Shown: one piece after another, positions 53,978 through 60,327 of the stretch
Numbering within the stretch: position 1 is the stretch's first letter
Layout: the number at the start of each line of letters is the position of its first letter
Assembly: GCF_000332335.1 (NCBI RefSeq)
Contig: NZ_KB235948.1
Location: 2,936,570 to 2,996,896 of the forward strand
Source of the DNA: Kamptonema formosum PCC 10802
Lineage (GTDB): Bacteria > Cyanobacteriota > Cyanobacteriia > Cyanobacteriales > Oscillatoriaceae
Direction of reading: 5' to 3'
DNA: 60,327 nucleotides
Program-made: the position numbers and the translations under genes
Notes under the pieces: generated by a model
Told to the model about the DNA's origin: nothing
Seen by the model: only the letters and a program-made list of their open reading frames with translations
Databases searched by the model: none

Positions 53978-54225
53978 TAGGGAGGTTTTCAGTTGGATGA
54001 AGTGCGCCCCAGAAATCCGGTTTCTTTAAGAAACTGGGTTTCTCACTCACTATAGCAGTAGCCACTTAGGTTCGTACATTTCGGCCTCTTTTGCACCCCC
54101 GCACTCCGGCTCCTATTGTCCTAACCCATATTACTACTGGGATATAGACGCAGGCCAGCGTCTGGCTGCCCTGAAGGTTTAATGTCCTAATCTAAGTGGC
54201 TACTGCTATAATATGAAAAACGCTA
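53978..54225. mobile_element. Family B element B9, split by a family A insertion
   Basis: Left part TAGGGAGGTTTTCAGTTGG ... palindrome 54011-54043 ... CTCACTCAC; right part ATATGAAAAACGCTA at 54211-54225. Joined across one TA, the halves read CACTAATATGAAAAACGCTA, matching the intact end of B1 (GACTAATATGAGAAACGCGC on the other strand). Confidence 0.8.
54051..54210. mobile_element. Family A MITE-like element A7, nested in B9
   Basis: TATAGCAGTAGCCACTTAGG at the left and GTGGCTACTGCTATA at the right, 160 bp including both flanking TA. It matches the right half of composite A5 closely (TTCGTACATTTCGGCCTC, CTCCTATTGTCCTAACCC). Confidence 0.82.
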
Positions 54226-54472
54226 TAAATCATCCTCCTAAAGAGGGAAAAGGGTAAGGGCAAGGGTATGAGGTTGCCCTCTCACTCTTGCTCTTACCCT
54301 CACCCCGGATGGTTTTAGAGCTGGAAGTCGGTCACTGACGCCCTGTGCCAGAGTCAGTCGAGCGAGCAGTATTTCCCAGAGGCTAGCGCAGCGGCGGCGA
54401 TCGCCGGCACCCCAGAGGCTGCTGTTGTGCTGCTTGCCGCCAGTGGCGAAGTAGATGCAACCGGAAAGGAGT

Positions 54473-55897
54473 TTAGGGAGACGCTGGAGGGGATTCCAGG
54501 TAGGACTTGACCAAATCGTCACCGATGCGAACCGTCAGGTCAGAGTCCAGATCACCGGTAGAATCGGATTCGATCTCGCCTAAGCCCAAGGCTGTTTTGA
54601 GGTATGAGGCTCCTTGCAAATCACCTTTCTGGACAATGATTTGCGTTTGGAGTTGCGTGTCGGGCCAATCCCGCACGACGTATACATTGTCAAAGCCCCG
54701 GTCTTCGAGATACTGGGTGATAACGTCGCCAATCTCAGGAGAGCTAGAGGCATTCTGGATGGCAATTTTCAGGGGGCTGTGCAGCCGGCGATCGGTCTTG
54801 CGCTCCACTAGGGGCTGGCGAGGGAGGGGCTGGGATGCGATCTGGAAATAGTCGCGCACCAGCCGGTTGCGCTTTTCCTCGTCCATAATCCAGTAACTGG
54901 TCGGATATTCCTCAGGGGCGCTGAAACGACCGGGTAACAGCACCATTCTCACATCAGCCTGCTCGATCTTCATGGCAAAATTAACCACAGCCAGCATTTC
55001 TTCGAGGCTGAGATTGGTGTCAACATACTTTTGCATCACCTGGATAATTTGAGGCAAACGCGGCAGCACCCCCGGACTGGTGAGCCGGTTGCGCAACGCC
55101 TTCAGTAAAGCCTGCTGCCGCTGCACCCGCCCAATATCTCCGTTTATCTTGTCGCGGAACCGCGCGAACTGCTCCGCCCGTTCGCCATTGAGGGTTTGCC
55201 ACCCTTCAGCGAGATCGATATGCAGCTTTTGCGTTTCGTCCACATAGTACATGGGTTTGGGAACAAACACCTCAACGCCACCCAACAGATCCACCAGCTC
55301 CCGAAAAGCGCCGGTGCTGACGCGCACATAGCGGTCAATCGGTGCGCCGTTGAGCGTAGCGCTCACCGTCCGCGCCGCCAGGGCTGGGCCCCCTTTGACA
55401 TTGGCGCTGTTGATCTTGCCGGTGCCCACTCCCGGAATTTTCACCCGGGTATCCCTGGGAATGGAAAGCATATTCACTTTGTTTTCCCCGGGATTGAGCC
55501 GCAGCAGCAGCATTGTATCGCTGTTCCCCGTGAAGATTTCCGGCGAGTGTTCCCTCGCCGTAAGAACCCGGTCAATCCCCATGACTAAAATATTGACAGG
55601 GCGCGCCAGCCGGTAGGGCAAATTGTACTCCCTGTCGGCTGCCCCTGGCACTGCAGACTGCCCAGAAACACTCGGCAGCGACAGCGGCGCAACAAGGGCC
55701 ACTGTTGCCCCCAGGGTGGCAGACATTGTTGCCGTCAGAACCAATCCAAAACTGCACAGCAGCGACTTACTGACTGCCAAACCGGCTCTGCGCAGTGCCA
55801 GCCGAATGCCGGCACTCGCTCTAGCCTTAAGGAAGCCCGAAGCATGGGACTGTCCAGATTTTGCGTCTTGTTGAAGCGGTTCCACTGCTTCTTCCAC
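54473..55897 (-). CDS. LytR-CpsA-Psr (LCP) family protein
   Basis: A 474-residue envelope protein of the LCP family, which transfers lipid-linked glycopolymers to peptidoglycan. One transmembrane helix lies at about 45-75. The LCP domain (about 100-270) has NILVMGIDR, SDTMLLLRLNP, NMLSIPRDTRV (Arg and Asp of the pyrophosphate site), GKINSANVKGG and RDKINGDIGRVQRQQ. A LytR_C-like domain follows near 370-460 (LKIAIQNASSSPEIGD). The start is GTG with GGTGAGG five bases upstream. It diverges from a mannose-1-phosphate guanylyltransferase gene, a sugar-nucleotide step that fits cell-surface glycan assembly. Confidence 0.9.
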   Translation of the reverse strand: MEEAVEPLQQDAKSGQSHASGFLKARASAGIRLALRRAGLAVSKSLLCSFGLVLTATMSATLGATVALVAPLSLPSVSGQSAVPGAADREYNLPYRLARPVNILVMGIDRVLTAREHSPEIFTGNSDTMLLLRLNPGENKVNMLSIPRDTRVKIPGVGTGKINSANVKGGPALAARTVSATLNGAPIDRYVRVSTGAFRELVDLLGGVEVFVPKPMYYVDETQKLHIDLAEGWQTLNGERAEQFARFRDKINGDIGRVQRQQALLKALRNRLTSPGVLPRLPQIIQVMQKYVDTNLSLEEMLAVVNFAMKIEQADVRMVLLPGRFSAPEEYPTSYWIMDEEKRNRLVRDYFQIASQPLPRQPLVERKTDRRLHSPLKIAIQNASSSPEIGDVITQYLEDRGFDNVYVVRDWPDTQLQTQIIVQKGDLQGASYLKTALGLGEIESDSTGDLDSDLTVRIGDDLVKSYLESPPASP

Positions 55898-56126
55898 TTT
55901 GACCTCACCCGCACCACATCGGTCTAACGGGAACGATTATAGCTGACCCTATCGGGCAGCCGCATCCCAATACATGCTGAGTGCCGGCGCAGCCGCCAAG
56001 TTTTGTCCTCCCCCACCGCCACCGGCAGCTTCTGGAGATATTCTCCCGACTGAGGCAGAACCGGAAAAAACCTTGTACGATCAGGCGCAGTAAGTAGAGC
56101 TAGCAACGGGCTAATTGCCAACAACC

Positions 56127-57191
56127 ATGTATCGCTCCTTGATCCCTGTTATTCTTGCCGGCGGCAAAGGTGAGCGCTTTTGGCCACTCAGCCGCTCGTA
56201 CCGGCCAAAGCAATTTTTAAGTCTGGATGGGAGCGGTAAAACTCTCCTGCAATCAACCGCTGAACGGCTGCTCCCACTCGCCGACGAGGGTTGGGCGCGT
56301 TTGTGGGCGGTCACCTCCGCCCCTCTGGCTGAGGGCGTCCGAGGACAGCTGCAAGGGCTCTACTGGGACAACTTGCTGGTCGAGCCGGAAGGGCGCGACA
56401 CCGCACCGGCAGTCACTTGGGCTACCCTTGAGATTGCTCGGCGCTATGGGGAGGACGCCGTGGTTGGCTTCTTCCCCGCCGATCACTGGATTGGAGATCA
56501 GGTAGCGTTTCAGAAAACCATCCGCGCTGCCATCTCTCTGGCCATCGCCACTGACGCCATCGTCACCCTGGGGGTTAGACCCACCTACCCCGCCACCGGC
56601 TACGGCTACATTGAGCAAGGGCAACCTGTGGGCATATTCGGGAGGTTGCTGACTTACCGGGTGAGCCGGTTCACGGAAAAGCCTGACTTTTGGACGGCTC
56701 AGAGCTTTCTCTCCACCGGGCGCTACAGCTGGAACAGCGGCATGTTTGTCTTCCGTGCCGGCGTGTTTCTCAGGCAACTCAAGAAACACGCTGAGGAGAT
56801 TTACATTCCCCTGAAAGAAAAAGGGCCAGCTATCTATTCCGAACTGCCCAAGACGAGCATCGACTACGCTTTGATGGAAAAAACCGAGCTGGCCTTTGTG
56901 CTGCCGGCAGAGTTTGGCTGGGACGATCTCGGAGACTGGAACACCCTGGAGCGCCTGCTGAAAGGGGACAAACCTAATGTCGAGTTCGCCAATCATGTGG
57001 GGATGGACACCTACAGGACTATTCTCTACGACACAGACCCCGATGAGCTAATTGTTACCATTGGTTTGGAGGATGTGGTCGTTGTTCGCGACCGCAACGT
57101 CACCCTGATTGTGAAAAAACACCGCACCCAGGAAATTAAGCAGGTGCTCAAGCTCCTGCAAGATGACCCAAAATACAGGCATCTTCTGTAG
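56127..57191 (+). CDS. manC: Mannose-1-phosphate guanylyltransferase
   Basis: Makes GDP-mannose from GTP and mannose-1-phosphate for surface polysaccharides. The 354 residues start with the nucleotidyltransferase signature PVILAGGKGERFWPLSR and PKQFLSL, followed by EGRDTAPAV, FPADHWI, RFTEKPD, WNSGMFVF and SIDYALMEKTE, all diagnostic. Length fits the short form lacking a PMI domain. I use the ATG at 56127; an in-frame TTG four codons earlier is less likely. The 229-base divergent region to the LCP gene must hold both promoters. Confidence 0.92.
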   Translation: MYRSLIPVILAGGKGERFWPLSRSYRPKQFLSLDGSGKTLLQSTAERLLPLADEGWARLWAVTSAPLAEGVRGQLQGLYWDNLLVEPEGRDTAPAVTWATLEIARRYGEDAVVGFFPADHWIGDQVAFQKTIRAAISLAIATDAIVTLGVRPTYPATGYGYIEQGQPVGIFGRLLTYRVSRFTEKPDFWTAQSFLSTGRYSWNSGMFVFRAGVFLRQLKKHAEEIYIPLKEKGPAIYSELPKTSIDYALMEKTELAFVLPAEFGWDDLGDWNTLERLLKGDKPNVEFANHVGMDTYRTILYDTDPDELIVTIGLEDVVVVRDRNVTLIVKKHRTQEIKQVLKLLQDDPKYRHLL

Positions 57192-57377
57192 CCATCATTT
57201 CCTGTTGGGTACCGCCCCCGGGCATAGGGCATGGGAAAGTTCTGAATTCTTAAGGCTATTCAGAATTTTACTATTCGGTAAAATTTCCGAACATTCAATT
57301 TAAAAATTCGACTTATTTCCCAGCGCCCTATCTCTAAATTTTGCGGTAACAGACGCAATAAAAAATTAGCAATAACC

Positions 57378-59027
57378 ATGCTTTCTTTAACTAAAACCAG
57401 TTCGCGCCAGGGAGAAATCCTGGAAGTCGTCTTCCGCAACGGCTGGGATTACATGCGGAGTGTCATGACCGGTGGGAAGGCTGATGAGCCTCAACTGCCG
57501 CCGCCGGCTGTTCTCCGCAATATTTTGGTGGAGTTGGGGCCGGTCTATGTCAAACTGGGACAGCTGCTGAGCACGCGCCCAGACCTGCTGCCGGCAGAAT
57601 ACATTGACGCCCTCACCGATTTACAGGCCAATGTTCCGCCGGTTCCTTGGTCAGAAATAGAACTTGTCATCCGCAAACAGCTGCGGCAGCCTTTAGAAGA
57701 AACTTTTACCGCCATTTCTCGCTCCGCAATCGCCGCCGGCTCCATTGCGCAAACCCATCGCGCCACCTTGAAGGACGGTCGCGAAGTCGCTTTAAAAATC
57801 CAGCGCCCGGGCATTGATCTCGTTGTCGAGCAGGATCTGGCTCTGATCAGAGGGGTGGCGGAATTGGTATCCCTGACCGATTTTGGCAAGGACTACGATG
57901 TTGTTGCCTTGGCGGATGAATTTGCGATCGCCATACAGGCAGAACTCGATTTCACCCAAGAAGCCAACTATACCAACCAGCTGCGCCGCAATATGTCTGC
58001 CAGCAATTGGTTTGACCCCAAACAGTTGGTGGTTCCAGAAATTTACTGGGAACTGACAGCCGAAAGACTTCTGGTGCTGGAGTGGCTAGACGGAGTGCCG
58101 CTCCTGTCAGCCGATTTACTCGGCGCTGGAAATAAGGCTGATATCGCTGCCAAGCGGCAAGCCATTACTACGCTGCTCTTCCGCGCTTTCTTCCAGCAAA
58201 TCTATGTTGACGGATTCTTTCACGCTGACCCCCATCCTGGCAATTTATTTTACCTCAGAGACGGGCGCGTCGCAATTCTCGACTGCGGCATGATGGGACG
58301 CCTTGACCCCCGGACTCAGCAGACTCTGACGCAGATGCTGCTGGCAATTGTTGACTTAGACGCGGCGCGGTGCACTCAGTTAACCTTGCAATTGGCTGAG
58401 TCCGCCCAGCCAGAGAAGGTTGCCAATTTAGAAAGCGACTACAGCCGGATGCTGCGCAAGTATTACAGCCTGAGCCTCTCTCAAATTAATTTCTCTCAGG
58501 TGTTTTATGAGGTGCTGCAAGTCTCCCGCGACAATAAAATTCGCCTGCCTAGCAATATGGGGCTGTATGCAAAAGCTCTGGCAAATTTGGAGGGCGTGGC
58601 CCGCATGTTCAACCCAGAAGTTAATTTGATCGACGAACTCAGGCCCTTAATTACAGACCTGTTTCGCCGGCAGTTATTCGGGAATGACCCCCTGCAAGCT
58701 GTTCTGAGAACCGCCCTGGATCTTAAAAGTCTTTCTTTGCAATCTCCCCGCCACGTTGAGGTGCTTCTAGACCGAGTGACTTCTGAAACTTTGCGCTGGA
58801 ATTTAACCCTGAAAGACCTCGATGGCGTCCGCCGCAGTGTTGATGATTCTGCCAACCGGCTGTCTTTTAGCATTGTGGTTGGCTCGCTGATTATTGGGGC
58901 GGCTATTATCTCCAGTCAGGCTCAGACCATTCAGCTGTCTTTCCTGAGCAATGCCCTATTTGCTGCCGCCAGCCTCATCGGGCTGTGGCTGATTTGGAGT
59001 ATTATCCGCTCTGGGCGTTTGAAGTAA
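57378..59027 (+). CDS. ABC1/AarF/UbiB family kinase-like protein
   Basis: A 549-residue atypical kinase of the UbiB group, linked to prenylquinone homeostasis in membranes. Visible landmarks: the KxGQ motif VKLGQLLSTRPDLLP (about 54-68), the Ala-rich loop AAGSIAQTHRA (about 118-128), VALKIQRPGI, the catalytic block HADPHPGNLF (about 283-292) and the metal Asp in ILDCGMMGRL. Two hydrophobic helices at the C-terminus (about 492-545) anchor it. Cyanobacteria carry several paralogues, and I cannot say which one this is. Gene-free flanks suggest a single-gene unit. Confidence 0.92.
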   Translation: MLSLTKTSSRQGEILEVVFRNGWDYMRSVMTGGKADEPQLPPPAVLRNILVELGPVYVKLGQLLSTRPDLLPAEYIDALTDLQANVPPVPWSEIELVIRKQLRQPLEETFTAISRSAIAAGSIAQTHRATLKDGREVALKIQRPGIDLVVEQDLALIRGVAELVSLTDFGKDYDVVALADEFAIAIQAELDFTQEANYTNQLRRNMSASNWFDPKQLVVPEIYWELTAERLLVLEWLDGVPLLSADLLGAGNKADIAAKRQAITTLLFRAFFQQIYVDGFFHADPHPGNLFYLRDGRVAILDCGMMGRLDPRTQQTLTQMLLAIVDLDAARCTQLTLQLAESAQPEKVANLESDYSRMLRKYYSLSLSQINFSQVFYEVLQVSRDNKIRLPSNMGLYAKALANLEGVARMFNPEVNLIDELRPLITDLFRRQLFGNDPLQAVLRTALDLKSLSLQSPRHVEVLLDRVTSETLRWNLTLKDLDGVRRSVDDSANRLSFSIVVGSLIIGAAIISSQAQTIQLSFLSNALFAAASLIGLWLIWSIIRSGRLK

Positions 59028-59059
59028 TCAGTGTGCCGGCAGAAATAAACTCAACATTT

Positions 59060-59092
59060 AGAGACCAGGTTTCTTTAGCCAACCTGGTTTCT
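59060..59092. repeat. Family B-like core palindrome B10 (ends lost)
   Basis: AGAGACCAGGTTTCTTTAGC followed by CAACCTGGTTTCT, 33 bases after the kinase stop; possibly acts as its terminator. Weaker pairing than other copies. Confidence 0.55.
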
Positions 59093-59133
59093 AACACGGT
59101 GAATTAGACAGAGCAGATTTTTGGAGGCAAGCT

Positions 59134-59607
59134 GTGAGAAAGAATGAGCGCGATCTGAGCCAATCCGGAGAGAACCTGGAAACGAATCCCTTGTTTCCGA
59201 GTGGCGAGTGGGAAGGCTTTTACACCCTTGAATTCGGCCCTCAAGCCGGCAGGCACATGATGTCTTTTACCCTCACCTTTAAAAACGGAACTGTCAGTGG
59301 CAGTGGCATTGATGACGTAGATTACTTCACTTGGCGCGGGCATTACGACACGGAGAAACTGCGCTGCTCGCTGCGCAAGACCTATCCCACCCACACCGTT
59401 TTCTACGACGGGTACGCTGACCAGAACGGCATTTGGGGCACTTGGGAAATCCCTCTCTTCAGCCGGGGCGGTTTCCACCTGTGGCCGAAAGGACTCTCTG
59501 AGAATCTCTCTCTTCAAGACAGGGCGGACGTTCCAGAATTTTTCAAGAGGCCAGAACTAACAGGCTCTCCCTCGCTCCGCCAAGGTCGGTCGGAGTGTAC
59601 AATGTGA
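59134..59607 (+). CDS. Conserved cyanobacterial protein, unknown function
   Basis: A 157-residue protein with alternating beta-strand pattern: SGEWEGFYTLEFGPQAG, MMSFTLTFKNGTVSGSG, DDVDYFTWRGHYD, RKTYPTHTVFYDGY and GIWGTWEIPLFSRGGFHLW. The repeated W-x-G / G-x-W strand ends suggest a small beta-barrel fold, which is inference. The start is GTG with GGAGG at a good distance. The last ~15 residues (TGSPSLRQGRSECTM) are unlike the rest and may be an extension. It is followed by a DUF1818 gene on the same strand. Confidence 0.75.
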   Translation: MRKNERDLSQSGENLETNPLFPSGEWEGFYTLEFGPQAGRHMMSFTLTFKNGTVSGSGIDDVDYFTWRGHYDTEKLRCSLRKTYPTHTVFYDGYADQNGIWGTWEIPLFSRGGFHLWPKGLSENLSLQDRADVPEFFKRPELTGSPSLRQGRSECTM

Positions 59608-59648
59608 TACGCATTACCCGATAAGCTGGGGAGAGCCGGCAGCAGGTC

Positions 59649-60014
59649 ATGGAGCGTCTGGTCAAGAGTGGGGCGGGGTGGCGCTTGGGCTGGGAGCCTG
59701 ACGCCCCTGAATTTAAGGGTTTAGTGGGCGGGGGGGACTGGGCCATCGAGCTGACAGAGGCGGAGTTGAGCGACTTTTGCCGGCTGTTGGGGCAGCTGGA
59801 TGCTATAATGGCTGACATGGCCGGTGAGCTGATGGATGAGGAAAAGATTGCTTGCGAGGTCGAAAGCGATCTATTATGGTTAGAGGCTGAAGGATTACCC
59901 CACGCCTACAGTCTCCACCTGATCCTGCACGCGGGCCGTCGCGCCGAGGGCCACTGGCCCCCACCGGCAGTCCCCAGTCTCGTCCAAGCAGCTCTAGTTC
60001 TAAAAGTTTTTTAG
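59649..60014 (+). CDS. DUF1818 family protein
   Basis: A 121-residue protein of the DUF1818 family, restricted to cyanobacteria and plastid-bearing plants. Recognisable blocks are GAGWRLGWEPDAPEFKGLVG (residues 8-27), WAIELTEAELSDFCRLL and EVESDLLWLEAEGLP, with the end AVPSLVQAA. Function is unknown. 42 bases separate it from the upstream gene, so they are probably co-transcribed. Confidence 0.85.
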   Translation: MERLVKSGAGWRLGWEPDAPEFKGLVGGGDWAIELTEAELSDFCRLLGQLDAIMADMAGELMDEEKIACEVESDLLWLEAEGLPHAYSLHLILHAGRRAEGHWPPPAVPSLVQAALVLKVF

Positions 60015-60062
60015 AACTACTTGCGCCGGCTGAAAACGATGTGCTAATATAAAAGTCTGCAA

Positions 60063-60136
60063 CGGGGCGTAGCGCAGCTTGGTAGCGCACTACTTTGGGG
60101 TAGTAGGGGTCGTGGGTTCAAATCCCGCCGCTCCGA
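60063..60136 (+). tRNA. tRNA-Pro (GGG)
   Basis: Full cloverleaf: acceptor CGGGGCG/CGCTCCG (one G-U), D stem GCGC/GCGC with AGCTTGGTA loop, anticodon stem CTACT/AGTAG around loop TTGGGGT (anticodon GGG at loop positions 3-5), variable loop GGGTC, T stem GTGGG/CCCGC with TTCAAAT, discriminator A at 60136. The CCA end is not encoded (ATTGA follows). Confidence 0.95.
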
Positions 60137-60150
60137 TTGAGTTACAGATG

Positions 60151-60189
60151 ATTGGCTCTGGAAATGGCCTTGGCCTTTCCAGGGCCAAT
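60151..60189 (+). terminator. Hairpin after tRNA-Pro
   Basis: ATTGGC...GGAAATGGCC pairs with GGCCTTTCC...GCCAAT in an interrupted stem, 15 bases after the tRNA. T-content after the stem is moderate (TCTCATATCT), so termination is probable, not certain. Confidence 0.55.
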
Positions 60190-60219
60190 TCTCATATCTA
60201 TGCCAGCAGGGGACGCCGG

Positions 60220-60327
60220 TTGGGCTAAAGCCCAACTACATACTTTGGGCTAAAGCCCAACTACCAACCTTTGGGCTAAAGCCCAACTACGAACCTTTGG
60301 GCTAAAGCCCAACTGCGAACTTTGGGC
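60220..60327. repeat. Tandem array of TTGGGCTAAAGCCCAA units
   Basis: Units start at 60220, 60245, 60271, 60297 and 60322 (cut by the window end), a 25-26-base period. Each unit is itself a palindrome, TTGGGC-TAAA-GCCCAA, with spacers CTACATAC, CTACCAACC, CTACGAACC and CTGCGAAC. Two related units are at 48160-48210. Confidence 0.9.

Larger units (their letters stand above)
53206..54472. other. 1.27-kb gene-free region rich in repeats
   Basis: Contains the family B core at 53290-53322, a short AATACCTAATACCT repeat near 53420, and the nested A-in-B element at 53978-54225. Two minus-strand frames of about 60 codons (53573-53755 and 53877-54065) lack family likeness. The stretch 53560-53800 is AT-rich and not repeat-like, and could be a decayed gene, but I recognise nothing in it. 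Confidence 0.5.

Overview
The window is chromosomal DNA of a filamentous, oxygenic cyanobacterium of the Oscillatoria/Microcoleus type. The genes point there directly: an ndhA-ndhI-ndhG-ndhE operon of the photosynthetic NDH-1 complex, nearly the whole phylloquinone (vitamin K1) pathway, Vipp1/PspA thylakoid-membrane proteins, a PEP-CTERM protein, a cyanobacterial DciA-type protein and a DUF1818 protein. HIP1 octamers (GCGATCGC) are few, while short motifs built on TGCCGG/CCGGCA are very frequent. The organism-level placement is inference; no rRNA is present.

Layout. 1-7.3 kb: sixA, a citrate synthase, ndhAIGE and an NAD kinase, all on the + strand. 7.3-13.2 kb: a cell-wall amidase, a broken DUF433/DUF5615 toxin-antitoxin pair, a long gene-poor stretch, and a Ser/Thr kinase fused to a seven-bladed WD40 propeller. 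13.3-19.2 kb: a DUF262 (GmrSD-like) protein with an altered nuclease motif, a DUF815 ATPase, an acyltransferase and a membrane protein overlapping uvrC. 19.2-27.2 kb: uvrC (with an in-frame repeat insertion), a SnoaL-like protein, an M3 peptidase, a PEP-CTERM protein, a class I/II aminotransferase and a thioredoxin. 27.2-33.3 kb: a tandem duplication carrying two vipp1 genes, then a pspA and a SPOR-domain protein. 33.7-37.2 kb: dciA-like, a Cys-containing small protein, a candidate structured RNA with two 51-bp repeats, and menB. 37.5-43.8 kb: a four-gene minus-strand operon, beta-helix protein / vWA (TerY) / PP2C / zinc-ribbon kinase, i.e. a TerY-P phosphorylation triad plus a 955-residue repeat protein. 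44-53.2 kb: two paralogous antitoxin-like small genes, then menD, menF, menA, menH, menC, menE and a DHNA-CoA thioesterase. 54.4-60.3 kb: a LytR-CpsA-Psr protein, a mannose-1-phosphate guanylyltransferase, an ABC1/AarF kinase, two small cyanobacterial proteins and tRNA-Pro(GGG).

The most unusual feature is the density of small non-autonomous repeats. Family A is about 160 bp with TAGCAG...CTGCTA ends; family B is about 95 bp with TAGCG...CGCTA ends around a palindrome. Two independent empty-site comparisons inside the window (a vipp1 duplication copy, and a nested A-in-B insertion) show that family A sits at a duplicated TA dinucleotide. Other repeats have entered menC, uvrC and menE without breaking the frame, and a toxin gene that is now broken. 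No transposase is encoded here, so these would have to be mobilised in trans.

Functionally, menF, D, H, C, E, B, the thioesterase and menA together cover chorismate to demethylphylloquinone; only the final methylation and reduction genes are absent. The TerY-P operon is the best candidate for an under-described system: its first gene encodes 26 beta-helix coils, 25 of which carry an Asn-x-Cys at the same turn.
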